Source: an uncultured Clostridia bacterium
Lineage (GTDB): Bacteria > Bacillota > Clostridia > UBA1381
Reading direction: 5' to 3'
Assembly: GCA_947626045.1 (NCBI GenBank)
Contig: CANQQS010000003.1
Span: forward strand, 1 to 53,456
Length of the DNA: 53,456 nt
In this document: piece after piece, positions 18,567 through 28,447 of the stretch
Position numbering within the stretch: position 1 is the first letter of the stretch
Layout: each line of letters starts with the position of its first letter
Notes under the pieces: model-generated
What the model was told of the DNA's origin: nothing
Seen by the model: only the letters and a program-made list of their open reading frames with translations
The model's database searches: none
Program-made: the position numbers and the translations under genes

Positions 18567-19424
18567 ATGCGGTACACAATCGTAACCGGAATGTCGGGCA
18601 GCGGAAAAACAAAGGTAATACGTTATCTGGAGGACATGGGATACTTCTGTATCGACAACATGCCTCCCGTTCTCATACCGAAATTTTCCGAAATGCTCTC
18701 GGCTGTGAACGGTAATTTTAACAACGTCGCGCTTGTAATCGACATACGCGTCGGAAATATGATAAACGAGCTGTTAAAGCAGATAGACGAGCTTAAAAAG
18801 AAGGGCTACGACTGCACGCTTCTGTACCTTGACGCGAGCGATGAAACGCTCGTGAAGCGCTACAAGGAGACGCGCCGCTCGCACCCTCTGCAGGGCGAGG
18901 GCGGACTGCTCGAAGCTATACGCACCGAGCGCGGCATGCTTTCAACGCTGTTTGACGATGCGGATTACGTAATAGACACGTCGGATCTGACAGCGGCGCA
19001 GCTTTTGTCGAAATTAAAGGAAATATACGCGCCCGCGTCAACGGGGCAGAGCCTTAAAATAAACGTCATGGCGTTCGGCTACAAGTACGGTATGCCGCTC
19101 GACGCAGACCTTGTTTTTGACGTGCGCTGTTTCCCGAACCCGTTTTACATTGACGAGCTCAAACGCCTTACCGGTAACGACAAAGCCGTTCAGGATTACG
19201 TTATGTCGTTCCCGACGGCTGTCGAATTTATGAAAAAGCTTGAGGATTTAATGTCGTTTATGATACCGCTCTACATCGAGGAGGGCAAAATATCGCTCAC
19301 GATAGCCATAGGCTGCACGGGCGGCAAGCACAGGAGCGTCACAATGACGAACAAACTGGCGGATTATTTAAAGTCGGAAAATTACGACGTAAACGTTTCA
19401 TACAGAGATTTGGGCAAGGAGTAA
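18567..19424 (+). CDS. rapZ: RNase adapter / nucleotide-binding protein RapZ
   Basis: YTIVTGMSGSGKTKVIRYLEDMGYFCIDNMPPVLIPKF; FGYKYGMPLDADLVFDVRCFPNPFY; IGCTGGKHRSV. Confidence 0.96.
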   Translation: MRYTIVTGMSGSGKTKVIRYLEDMGYFCIDNMPPVLIPKFSEMLSAVNGNFNNVALVIDIRVGNMINELLKQIDELKKKGYDCTLLYLDASDETLVKRYKETRRSHPLQGEGGLLEAIRTERGMLSTLFDDADYVIDTSDLTAAQLLSKLKEIYAPASTGQSLKINVMAFGYKYGMPLDADLVFDVRCFPNPFYIDELKRLTGNDKAVQDYVMSFPTAVEFMKKLEDLMSFMIPLYIEEGKISLTIAIGCTGGKHRSVTMTNKLADYLKSENYDVNVSYRDLGKE

Positions 19425-19437
19425 GGAGCGGAGCGGA

Positions 19438-20400
19438 ATGTTATCTGATACGCGCGTTGCGGCAATCGGCGGCGGCACGGGGCTGTCGACGATGCTCAAG
19501 GGCTTAAAATTACATACTCACAATATAACGGCGGTCGTGACCGTCGCGGACGACGGCGGCTCGTCGGGGGTGCTTCGGAGCGACCTCGGCATGGCTGCGC
19601 CGGGAGACATAAGAAACTGCGTGAACGCGCTCGCCGAGGTTGATCCCGTAATGGGCGAGCTTTTGAACTTCCGCTTTAAGGACGGAAGTCTTAAGGGTCA
19701 CAGTCTCGGCAACCTTTTTCTTGCCGCGCTTAACGAAACGTCGTCGAGCTTTGACGAGGCGGTTAAGAAATTCAGTCATCTTGCGGGCGTTGTCGGAACG
19801 GTGTACCCCGTGACGAACGAGGCGGTGACGCTGAGCGCGTTTTTGGAGGATGGCACGGTCATAGAGGGAGAGAGCAACATAGGACACCGCTGCGGTGGAC
19901 AGTCCTCCCCGATAGACAGAGTGACGCTCACGCCCGAACTTCCGAAGCCGGTCGAGGGCGTGATACGCGCGATAGAGCGCGCCGATATAATAGTCATGGG
20001 ACCGGGCAGCCTATACACAAGCATAATACCGAATTTGCTCGTGGACGGTGTTGCGGACGCGATAAAGGCGAGCAAGGCCGTTAAAATATATGTCTGCAAC
20101 ATAATGACGCAGGGCGGTGAAACGGAGGGTTACACCGCGTCGGAACACCTAAAGGCGATTGAAAAGCACTCCTACGAGGGAATAGCGGACGCGGTTATAG
20201 TGAACAACGCGCCAGTACCCGAAAGCCTTTTGGAGCTGTATGCCGAGGAACACGCGGCGGCGGTGACGGTGGACGAGGACGAGCTTGTTAAGCGCGCGGC
20301 GCTTGTTCAGGGTAATATGCTGCTCGTAAAGGACGGAAAAATCCGCCATAATTTCAGCCGTCTTGCGCGCACGATTATGAGGATAGGCTCCGAATTGTAA
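19438..20400 (+). CDS. yvcK: Gluconeogenesis factor YvcK (CofD-like)
   Basis: RVAAIGGGTGLSTMLKGLK, VTVADDGGSSGVLRSDLGMAAPGDIRNC, VMGPGSLYTSIIPNLLV. Confidence 0.95.
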   Translation: MLSDTRVAAIGGGTGLSTMLKGLKLHTHNITAVVTVADDGGSSGVLRSDLGMAAPGDIRNCVNALAEVDPVMGELLNFRFKDGSLKGHSLGNLFLAALNETSSSFDEAVKKFSHLAGVVGTVYPVTNEAVTLSAFLEDGTVIEGESNIGHRCGGQSSPIDRVTLTPELPKPVEGVIRAIERADIIVMGPGSLYTSIIPNLLVDGVADAIKASKAVKIYVCNIMTQGGETEGYTASEHLKAIEKHSYEGIADAVIVNNAPVPESLLELYAEEHAAAVTVDEDELVKRAALVQGNMLLVKDGKIRHNFSRLARTIMRIGSEL

Positions 20401-20423
20401 AATATATTGAAAGGGATGTGGAT

Positions 20424-21281
20424 ATGTCTTTTTCATCGGATGTAAAGGAAAGGCTGTGCCGCGCGGAATTTGTATGCCCGAAGTGCCGCCTGTACGAAAC
20501 GGCGGGCGCGCTTGCATTCGGCGGACGGATAAGCGACACGGAAATCAAATTCACGACTGAAAGCGGCGCGGCTGCGGAGCGCGTCAAAAAGGATATAGCG
20601 GACGAGTTCGGCATAAACGCCCGCGTTGAACGCGGCACGCGCTCGTACCGCATAGTAATAGACGATATTTACAGCGTTGAAAACATAAAAGGCGGTATAT
20701 CGCCGACCGGCGGTGTACCGTTTTCGTGTTGCAGAGCGGCGTACGCGCGCGGAGCGTTTCTCGGCGGCGGCTCGGTAACGGATCCGAATAAGAGCTACCA
20801 CATCGAGTTCGACACGCGCGGCAAAAACGGCGCGCTGCTCCTGCAAAGGCTCGCAGCCGAGGACGGATTTGACGTTAAAATAACGGAGCGTAAGGGCGTT
20901 TACGTGCTTTATATGAAGGGCGGAGAAAAAATCGCCGACCTGTTGGGCTACATGGGCGCGGCAACGGGCGCGTTCGAGATGTACTCGGTGCAGATAGAGC
21001 GCGACATGCGCAACAGTGTGAACCGCCGCGTAAACTGTGAGACGGCGAATACCGATAAGTCCGCGCAGGCATCGTCAAAGCACCTCACGGCAATCAAGAA
21101 GATACGCCGCGCCGGTAAGTGGGACAAGCTGCCCGACGTTTTGAAGGAAATAGGACGGCTGCGCGAGGAGTACCCCGAGGACAGTCTGAAGGAACTCGGC
21201 GAAAAAACCAACCCGACGATTGGTAAGTCGGGGGTAAATCATAGATTAAACCGGATTTTGGATTTTGCGGATAATTTGTAA
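20424..21281 (+). CDS. whiA: DNA-binding protein WhiA
   Basis: SFSSDVKERLCRAE, RAAYARGAFLGGGSVTDPNKSYHIEF, NRRVNCETANTDKSAQAS, LGEKTNPTIGKSGVNHRLNRI. Confidence 0.95.
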   Translation: MSFSSDVKERLCRAEFVCPKCRLYETAGALAFGGRISDTEIKFTTESGAAAERVKKDIADEFGINARVERGTRSYRIVIDDIYSVENIKGGISPTGGVPFSCCRAAYARGAFLGGGSVTDPNKSYHIEFDTRGKNGALLLQRLAAEDGFDVKITERKGVYVLYMKGGEKIADLLGYMGAATGAFEMYSVQIERDMRNSVNRRVNCETANTDKSAQASSKHLTAIKKIRRAGKWDKLPDVLKEIGRLREEYPEDSLKELGEKTNPTIGKSGVNHRLNRILDFADNL

Positions 21282-21300
21282 TCCGACATTGACGGGGATA

Positions 21301-21415
21301 TTCGGGCGACCCTTGCGGTCGCCCGCATATTCGACACGCCGCCGTAGGGGCGGTCATCGGCCGCCCGCATATGCGAAACGCCGCTGCGTAGGGGCGAACC
21401 GTGTTCGCCCGCCGT
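21301..21415. repeat. Tandem set of three GTAGGGGCG-type hairpin repeats
   Basis: GGGCGACCcttgcGGTCGCCC; cgtaGGGGCGGtcatcggCCGCCC; cgtaGGGGCGAACcgtGTTCGCCC, separated by gcatattcgacacgccgc / gcatatgcgaaacgccgctg. Confidence 0.85.
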
Positions 21416-21417
21416 AT

Positions 21418-21528
21418 GGCTCCCCTTGAGGGGAGCTGTCGCCGTAGGCGACTGAGAGGTGGTTTTAAAAGTTCATTGCCACCTCTCCGTCATTGCTTCG
21501 CAATGCCACCTCCCCTCGAGGGGAGGCT
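21418..21528. repeat. GGCTCCCC multi-hairpin repeat, copy F
   Basis: CTCCCC/GGGGAG, GTCGCC/GGCGAC, GAGAGGTGG/CCACCTCTC, CATTGC/GCAATG, CTCCCC/GGGGAG. Confidence 0.9.
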
Positions 21529-21573
21529 TGCGATGCAGGTCGCTTTTTATATGATAAAAAAGGAGGAACCACC

Positions 21574-24500
21574 ATGCAATTCTGTCATTTACACACGCAC
21601 ACCGAATACAGCTTACTTGACGGCGAGGCGAGCATAAAGAAGCTCATCGCGCGCGTCAAGGAGCTTGGCATGACCTCCTGCGCGATAACCGACCACGGCT
21701 CGATGTACGGCGTAGTCGACTTTTACCGCGAGGCAAAGGCGCAGGGCATACACCCCGTGATAGGCTGTGAGGTGTACGTCGCGCCGAGAAAGCACACCGA
21801 CAAGGTGTACGACATTGACAACAAAAACAGCCACCTTATACTTTTAGCGGAGAACCAAACGGGCTACCAAAATCTTATAAAGCTCGTGTCAACGGCGTAT
21901 ATAGACGGCTTTTACTACAAACCGAGAATTGACTTCGAGCTTCTTACAGCACATCACGAGGGACTTATAGCATTAAGCGCATGCGTCGCGGGCGAGGTGC
22001 CGAAGGCTCTTCTGCGCGGCGACTATGACGGCGCGAAGGAAATTGCGCTGCGCTACCTCAGCGTAATGGGCGAGGGAAACTATTTCCTCGAAATACAGGA
22101 TCACGGTCTTGCGGAGGAAAAGCGCATAATCCCCGACATGATAAGACTGTCGAAGGAAACGGGTATTGGTCTCGCTGCGACAAACGACATACACTACCTC
22201 ACGAAAAACGACGCGAAGTACCAGGACATTCTGATGTGCATACAGATGGAAAAAAAGGTGCAGGATCCCGACCGCATGAAGTTTGAAACGGAGGAATTTT
22301 ATATAAAGTCGCCGGAGCAAATGGCGGAGCTTTTCGATTACGCGCCGGAGGCGATAGAAAACACGCAGAAAATCGCCGACAGGTGCCGTGTGGATTTCGA
22401 CTTTAACACGCGCCACCTCCCAGCGTACGACGTGCCGGACGGCAAGAACGCTTACGCTTACCTTCGCGAGCTTTGCGAGACGGGACTTGAAAAACGCTAC
22501 AGCCCCGTTACGGACGAGCTTAAAGACCGACTTAACTACGAGCTCGGCGTTATAAGCAGCATGGGTTTTGTGGACTACTTCCTCATAGTGTGGGATTTTA
22601 TAAATTTCGCGAAAAACAACGGCGTAATGGTAGGACCGGGACGCGGCAGCGCCGTCGGCAGCCTTGTGTCGTACTGCCTCGGCATAACGAACGTCGATCC
22701 GATAATGTACTCGCTCATTTTCGAGCGTTTCTTAAACCCCGAGCGCGTGAGTATGCCGGATATAGATATAGATTTCGCGCCGGACGGACGGCAGAAAATC
22801 ATAGAGTACGTCGTGCAGAAGTACGGCGAAGGACAGGTCGCGCAGATAGTGACGTTCGGCACGATGAAGGCGAAGCTTGCGATACGCGATGTCGGACGTG
22901 CGCTCGACATTCCTTACGCCGAGGTTGACAAGGTGGCAAAGCTCGTGCCGTTCGACCTAAAAATGACGATACGTAAGGCGCTCGACATATCGACGGAGCT
23001 TAACGCGCTCTACGAGAACGACCCGAAAATAAAAGAGCTTCTCGACTCGTCAATGGCGCTCGAAGGACTGCCGCGCCACGCATCGACGCACGCGGCGGGA
23101 GTGGTTATAACGAGTGAGCCGCTTGTGAACTACGTGCCGCTACAGCTTAACGCCGATAACTTCATACAGACGCAGTTCCCGAAGGACACCGTTGAAAGCC
23201 TCGGACTGCTCAAAATGGATTTTTTGGGACTTCGCAATCTGACGGTAATCGAAAACGCCGTGAAAATCATAAAGAAAACGCGCGGCGTTGACATTGACAT
23301 AGACAACGTGGATTTCAACATAAAAGAGGTGTACGACCTCATATCGTCGGGCAACACCGACGGCGTGTTCCAGCTTGAAAGCGCAGGTATGCAGTCGTTC
23401 ATGCAGGAAATGCGTCCGACGTGTTTCGAGGACGTTACGGCGGGAATATCGCTGTACCGCCCCGGACCAATGGAGCAGATACCGCGCTATATCAGCAACA
23501 AGGCGCACCCCGAAAAAATCACGTACAAGCATCCGCTGCTTGAAGGCATATTAAACAGCACCTACGGCTGTATGCTCTATCAGGAGCAGATACTCCAGAT
23601 AGTGCGCACGCTCGCAGGTTACTCGCTCGGCAGAGCGGACATAATGCGGCGAGCGATAAGCAAGAAAAAAGAAGAGCAGATGAAGATTGAGCGTAAAAAC
23701 TTCATCTACGGCAGCGACGACGGCGAAATACCCGGCTGTATCAAAAACGGCATAGACGAGGCGACCGCGACGGCTATATTTGACGAAATGAGCGATTTCG
23801 CGAATTACGGCTTCAACAAGTCCCACGCCGCCGCTTACGCCGTTGTGGCGTACCAGACGGCGTATCTCAAAAGGTTTTACCCCGTCGAGTTTATGGCGGC
23901 GCTCATTTCGAGCATAGACGACACCGACAAAATTAACCACTATATACAAAACTGCGCCGACATGGGCATAGACCGTCTGCCGCCCGATGTGAACAAGTCC
24001 GAGGACACGTTTACGGTCGAGAACGGCTCGATACGGTTCGGACTGTCGGCGGTGAAGAACGTCGGACGCGCGATGATTGTTAGCCTCGTGAACGAGCGTA
24101 AGCGAGGCGGTGAATTTAAGAGCTTTTCCGACTTTATCGAGCGCACCGCGGGCGGTGAAATGAACAAGCGCGCGCTCGAGGGTCTTATATACTGCGGAGC
24201 GTTTGACTCTATGGGCATTAAGCGGTCGCAGCTTCTTGCCGTTTACGAAAGTGCGCTGGAGGGTACGGCTAAGGCTGCGCGTGACAACATAGCCGGTCAG
24301 GTGTCGCTGTTCGACGACATTGACGACGCGGACGCGGAAATGGAGTTTCCCGACATAGAGGAGCTGGACAAAAAAACGCTCCTGAAGCTCGAAAAGCAGT
24401 CAACGGGCATGTATTTTTCGGGTCACCCGATGGAGGAGTACGCCGACAGGATAAAGAAGCTCACGCGCTACAACATAGGCGACGTTTTATCGAGCGTACA

Positions 24501-25047
24501 CCGCGACGAGGACGGCAACTACCGCGCCGCCGAGGGCGGAATAAAGGACGACGAAATGATAGTTATATGCGCCGCAGTAGCGTCGAGGAAAAACAAGACG
24601 ACGCGCAGCGCGAACGCGCAGATGGCGTTTCTGACGCTCGAGGACATATACGGTTCGGTCGAGTGCATAGTGTTCCCAAAGGTGCTTGCCGAATATTCGC
24701 CCATTCTCGTCGAGGACAACCTTATTGCCGTAACGGCGCGGCTGAGCATACGCGAGGACGAAGAGCCGAAGCTTTTAATGCAGTCGGCTCTGCCGATAGA
24801 GGAAGCGCTCGCAAGCAAAATCGAACCGAAGCGGCTCTATATACAGCTTGACACGCGCAGCGAGGAAAATCTCGCGGCTGTGTCGGAGGCGCTTGCACCG
24901 TACAGCGGCGACATGGAGGTGCGGCTTTTCTTCCGCGACACTAAGCAGATCACGCGCGCGCCGCGCAGACTGTACTTTAACGGCACGGCGGGAGCGGTCG
25001 AGGATTTGAAATCCGTTTTCGGCGAGGAAAACGTGAAAATAAAATAA
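21574..25047 (+). CDS. dnaE: DNA polymerase III subunit alpha (DnaE)
   Basis: FCHLHTHTEYSLLDGEASIKKL; VGPGRGSAVGSLVSYCLGIT; MPDIDIDFAPDGR; RHASTHAAGVVI; RBS aaaaaggagg. Confidence 0.97.
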   Translation: MQFCHLHTHTEYSLLDGEASIKKLIARVKELGMTSCAITDHGSMYGVVDFYREAKAQGIHPVIGCEVYVAPRKHTDKVYDIDNKNSHLILLAENQTGYQNLIKLVSTAYIDGFYYKPRIDFELLTAHHEGLIALSACVAGEVPKALLRGDYDGAKEIALRYLSVMGEGNYFLEIQDHGLAEEKRIIPDMIRLSKETGIGLAATNDIHYLTKNDAKYQDILMCIQMEKKVQDPDRMKFETEEFYIKSPEQMAELFDYAPEAIENTQKIADRCRVDFDFNTRHLPAYDVPDGKNAYAYLRELCETGLEKRYSPVTDELKDRLNYELGVISSMGFVDYFLIVWDFINFAKNNGVMVGPGRGSAVGSLVSYCLGITNVDPIMYSLIFERFLNPERVSMPDIDIDFAPDGRQKIIEYVVQKYGEGQVAQIVTFGTMKAKLAIRDVGRALDIPYAEVDKVAKLVPFDLKMTIRKALDISTELNALYENDPKIKELLDSSMALEGLPRHASTHAAGVVITSEPLVNYVPLQLNADNFIQTQFPKDTVESLGLLKMDFLGLRNLTVIENAVKIIKKTRGVDIDIDNVDFNIKEVYDLISSGNTDGVFQLESAGMQSFMQEMRPTCFEDVTAGISLYRPGPMEQIPRYISNKAHPEKITYKHPLLEGILNSTYGCMLYQEQILQIVRTLAGYSLGRADIMRRAISKKKEEQMKIERKNFIYGSDDGEIPGCIKNGIDEATATAIFDEMSDFANYGFNKSHAAAYAVVAYQTAYLKRFYPVEFMAALISSIDDTDKINHYIQNCADMGIDRLPPDVNKSEDTFTVENGSIRFGLSAVKNVGRAMIVSLVNERKRGGEFKSFSDFIERTAGGEMNKRALEGLIYCGAFDSMGIKRSQLLAVYESALEGTAKAARDNIAGQVSLFDDIDDADAEMEFPDIEELDKKTLLKLEKQSTGMYFSGHPMEEYADRIKKLTRYNIGDVLSSVHRDEDGNYRAAEGGIKDDEMIVICAAVASRKNKTTRSANAQMAFLTLEDIYGSVECIVFPKVLAEYSPILVEDNLIAVTARLSIREDEEPKLLMQSALPIEEALASKIEPKRLYIQLDTRSEENLAAVSEALAPYSGDMEVRLFFRDTKQITRAPRRLYFNGTAGAVEDLKSVFGEENVKIK

Positions 25048-25102
25048 ATCGGTAAAACTAACCAAAAAATATCTCTCTGCCAATAATTTAACGCTTTAGG
25101 AC

Positions 25103-25131
25103 TTGCAAAATACGAGAAAATATAGTATTAT
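25103..25131 (+). promoter_or_regulatory. Sigma-A promoter (TTGCAA-17-TATTAT) of mtrB
   Basis: TTGCAA 25103-25108, TATTAT 25126-25131. Confidence 0.6.
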
Positions 25132-25164
25132 ATATAGAGTATATTCGAGATTGGACGGGGAGAG

Positions 25165-25383
25165 ATGAGTATGGACGACTATATTGTGATAAAGGCGCTC
25201 GAAAACGGCGTCAACATTATAGGACTGACGAGAGGCAAGGATACGAAATTTCACCATACCGAGAAGCTTGACAAAGGCGAGGTTTACGTGGCGCAGTTCA
25301 CGGAGGTAACCTCGGCAATCAAGATTAACGGCAAGGCGGAGATATATACCAAGCACGGCAAAGTAATGTCGGACGAGAGGTAA
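25165..25383 (+). CDS. mtrB: trp RNA-binding attenuation protein (TRAP)
   Basis: [49 protein letters not shown] closely matches Bacillus TRAP as recalled. Confidence 0.93.
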   Translation: MSMDDYIVIKALENGVNIIGLTRGKDTKFHHTEKLDKGEVYVAQFTEVTSAIKINGKAEIYTKHGKVMSDER

Positions 25384-25410
25384 ACTTTTCCTTCGCGGGA
25401 GGATATTAAA

Positions 25411-25608
25411 ATGTGGACTGTAATTTATGTGTCACAGTCGCCGGAAACGGCGAAAAAGCTTGCGGACGCTCTGGACAAGAACGGCATAGTCTCAAAGGTG
25501 AGACAGTCAGGCGGCGACGGCGAAAACAAGGGCTGCTGTGAGGTGCTTGTGCCGGATACCGAAATGGAAGCGGCGCAGGACTTGATTATTGAAAACGATT
25601 TATTTTAA
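25411..25608 (+). CDS. Small DUF2007-like / putative signal-transducing protein
   Basis: MWTVIYVSQSPETAKKLADALDKNGIVSKVRQ...CCEVLVPDTEMEAAQDLI ferredoxin-like small protein. Confidence 0.65.
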   Translation: MWTVIYVSQSPETAKKLADALDKNGIVSKVRQSGGDGENKGCCEVLVPDTEMEAAQDLIIENDLF

Positions 25609-25627
25609 TACGGTGGGAGGACTCAGG

Positions 25628-26605
25628 ATGGAACACAGAAATATAAGAACAATAGGCGTGCTTACTTCGGGCGGCGACGCTCCGGGCATGAACGCGGCGA
25701 TACGCGCCGTTGTCAGAGTAGGCTCATATTACGGACTTAGGGTATTCGGCGTAAAGCGCGGATATAACGGACTTATAACGGGAGACCTTGTCGAGATGAA
25801 TGCGAGAAGCGTTTCCGAAACGCTCCAGAGAGGCGGCACGATACTGCAAACAGCACGCTGCCTTGAATTTAAGGAGGAAGAGGGCGTTAAGAAGGCTGTC
25901 GAGATAGCGAGGGTATTCGGGCTTGACGGACTTATCGTAATAGGCGGCGACGGCTCGTTCCGCGGTGCGCGCGACCTGTGCCGCCACGGTCTGCCGACAA
26001 TAGCCATGCCCGGTACGATAGACAACGACATAAGCTGCAGCGAGTACACCGTCGGCTACGACACGTGCCTTAACACCGTTAAGGACGCGGTGGACAAGAT
26101 AAGAGACACCGCGCAGAGCCACGAGCGCTGCTCGATTATCGAGGTAATGGGACGAGCCGCGGGCTATATCGCAATTCAGGCGGGTATAGCGTGCGGCGCG
26201 GAGGTAATTCTCGTGCCGGAAAAGAAATGGAGCTTTGACGAGGACGTGCTGCGCCCGATTCTCGAAGGCAAGTCGAGAGGAAGAAAGCACTCCATTATCA
26301 TTGTTGCCGAGGGTATAGGCGGCGTTATCGAAATGGCGAAGGAAATCGAGGAAAAGACCGGTATCGAGTCGAGAGCTACGATTTTGGGTCACGTACAGCG
26401 CGGTGGAAGCCCGACGGTGCGTGACAGAGTCGTTGCGAGCGAAATGGGAGGTATGGCGGTCGAGCTTCTTTTGCAGGGCAAGCAAAACAGAATTGTCTGC
26501 ATGAGGGATCACATCATCACCGACGTTGACATCGAGGAAGGTCTCAACATGACGAAAGAGCTTCCGCAGCAGCTTGTGGATCTCGCGAAAAAGCTCAGCG
26601 TGTGA
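25628..26605 (+). CDS. pfkA: 6-phosphofructokinase
   Basis: RTIGVLTSGGDAPGMNAAIRAVVR, GGDGSFRGARDL, PGTIDNDI, TILGHVQRGGSPT. Confidence 0.97.
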   Translation: MEHRNIRTIGVLTSGGDAPGMNAAIRAVVRVGSYYGLRVFGVKRGYNGLITGDLVEMNARSVSETLQRGGTILQTARCLEFKEEEGVKKAVEIARVFGLDGLIVIGGDGSFRGARDLCRHGLPTIAMPGTIDNDISCSEYTVGYDTCLNTVKDAVDKIRDTAQSHERCSIIEVMGRAAGYIAIQAGIACGAEVILVPEKKWSFDEDVLRPILEGKSRGRKHSIIIVAEGIGGVIEMAKEIEEKTGIESRATILGHVQRGGSPTVRDRVVASEMGGMAVELLLQGKQNRIVCMRDHIITDVDIEEGLNMTKELPQQLVDLAKKLSV

Positions 26606-26613
26606 ATATATTT

Positions 26614-26643
26614 AAAGGTGTTGTTTCTGCGGCACCTTTTTGT
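26614..26643 (+). terminator. Hairpin AAAGGTG...CACCTTTTT between pfkA and pyk
   Basis: 7-bp stem followed by T-run. Confidence 0.7.
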
Positions 26644-26673
26644 ATTATACAAGAAAGGGAGGGTATATAAATT

Positions 26674-28428
26674 ATGAGAAAAACAAAGATAATCTGCACA
26701 ATGGGACCCGCGACGGAGAGCGAGGACGTACTCCGTGACCTGATGATAGCGGGTATGGACGTGGCGAGAATTAACTTTTCCCACGGCACGCACGAGGAAG
26801 CGCTCAAAAAGATGAACAGCATAAAAAGGGTACGCGAGGAACTCGATATGCCGGTCGCGATACTGCTCGACACCAAAGGCCCCGAGGTTCGCATAAAGGA
26901 CTTTAAGGATGGCAAGGTGGAGCTTAAAGAAGGTCAGAAGTTCACACTCTGTACCGACGACGTGGAGGGCGACGAAACGCAGGTGTCGATTACATACGCA
27001 GACCTTCCCAAGGACGTCAAGGCGGGCAACAGAATACTTATAGACGACGGACTTATCGAAATGGAGGTTCTTAGCGTAAACTCCGACCGCATAATCTGTC
27101 AGGTCAAGAACGGCGGCGTAATATCGAACAAAAAGGGCGTGAATATCCCGAACGTGTCACTCTCGATGCCGTACATGAGCCAGAAGGACATCGACGATAT
27201 AATTTTCGGCATAGAGCAGGACGTTGACTTTATCGCCGCGTCGTTCGTGAGAACGGCGGACGACGTTAAGGAGATAAAGAACCTTCTCCAGCAGCGCGGC
27301 GGCAGCGACATAAAGGTAATCGCGAAAATCGAAAACGCCGAGGGCGTTGAAAACATCGACGCAATCCTTCACGAGTCGCACGGAATAATGGTTGCGCGCG
27401 GCGACATGGGCGTTGAGATAGACATGCAGGATTTGCCGGTAATACAGAAGCAGCTTATAAAGAAAACGTACCGCGCCGGCAAGGTCGTTATAACGGCTAC
27501 GCAGATGCTCGACTCGATGATAAGAAATCCGCGTCCGACAAGAGCGGAAACGACCGACGTTGCGAACGCCATTTACGACGGCACGAGCGCTATAATGCTG
27601 TCGGGTGAAACGGCTGTCGGCAAGTACCCCGTCGAAACGGTAAAGACGATGGCGTCGATCGCGGAGCGCACGGAGAAAGATATAGACTACGTAAAGCGCC
27701 TTGAAAACATGAATTTCAACTCACGCATGGACATTACGAACGCGATAAGCCACGCGACCTGTACTACGGCGCACGACCTCCACGCGGCGGCAATCATAGT
27801 GCTTACATACGCGGGCGGCACGGCGCGTCAAATCTCGCGTTTCCGTCCGGCTTGCCCGATCATCGCGCCGACCTTGAGCGTAAAGGGACGCAGACAGCTC
27901 AATCTTTCGTGGGGTGTAACGCCGATAATGAGTGAGTCGAGAAGCAACACCGACGAACTGTTCGACCACGCCGTTGAGTGCGCGCAGAAAACGGGTCTTA
28001 TAAAGGACGGCGAGCTTGCCGTAATCACCGCCGGCGTTCCGATGGGCGTTGCCGGTACGACGAATATTATGAAGGTACACCTCGTCGGTCACGTGCTTGT
28101 GAGCGGCAAGGGACTTTCAAGCATCAGTGCGACCGCTAACGTGTGTGTCGCGACGAGCAACGACGAGCTTGTGCGCGACTTTACGGACGGCGATATAGTC
28201 GTTACAAATATGGTTACGAACGACATGATTACGACGCTGCGCAAGGCGGCGGGCATCATAAGCGAGGAAACGGGCGAAGCCAACAACGCGCAGGTGCTTG
28301 CGGCGGCACTCGACATACCCGTGATCGTTGCCGCGCCGGGCGCGACAAAGATACTGACCTCCGGCACAACCGTGACAATGGACGCGAAGCGCGGACTTGT
28401 TTACTCCGGCACGGAAAAGGTTATATAA
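26674..28428 (+). CDS. pyk: Pyruvate kinase (with C-terminal PEP-utiliser-like domain)
   Basis: RKTKIICTMGPATES, INFSHGTHEEA, MVARGDMGVEI, TRAETTDVANAIYDGTSAIMLSGETAVGKYP. Confidence 0.97.
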   Translation: MRKTKIICTMGPATESEDVLRDLMIAGMDVARINFSHGTHEEALKKMNSIKRVREELDMPVAILLDTKGPEVRIKDFKDGKVELKEGQKFTLCTDDVEGDETQVSITYADLPKDVKAGNRILIDDGLIEMEVLSVNSDRIICQVKNGGVISNKKGVNIPNVSLSMPYMSQKDIDDIIFGIEQDVDFIAASFVRTADDVKEIKNLLQQRGGSDIKVIAKIENAEGVENIDAILHESHGIMVARGDMGVEIDMQDLPVIQKQLIKKTYRAGKVVITATQMLDSMIRNPRPTRAETTDVANAIYDGTSAIMLSGETAVGKYPVETVKTMASIAERTEKDIDYVKRLENMNFNSRMDITNAISHATCTTAHDLHAAAIIVLTYAGGTARQISRFRPACPIIAPTLSVKGRRQLNLSWGVTPIMSESRSNTDELFDHAVECAQKTGLIKDGELAVITAGVPMGVAGTTNIMKVHLVGHVLVSGKGLSSISATANVCVATSNDELVRDFTDGDIVVTNMVTNDMITTLRKAAGIISEETGEANNAQVLAAALDIPVIVAAPGATKILTSGTTVTMDAKRGLVYSGTEKVI

Positions 28429-28447
28429 AGACTGAAGGGAAAACAAA

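Noticed and set aside
25137-25170. GAG triplets in the mtrB leader as a TRAP autoregulatory site
   Set aside because: Only about four GAGs with irregular 7-13 nt spacing; TRAP sites need many NAG repeats at 2-3 nt spacing
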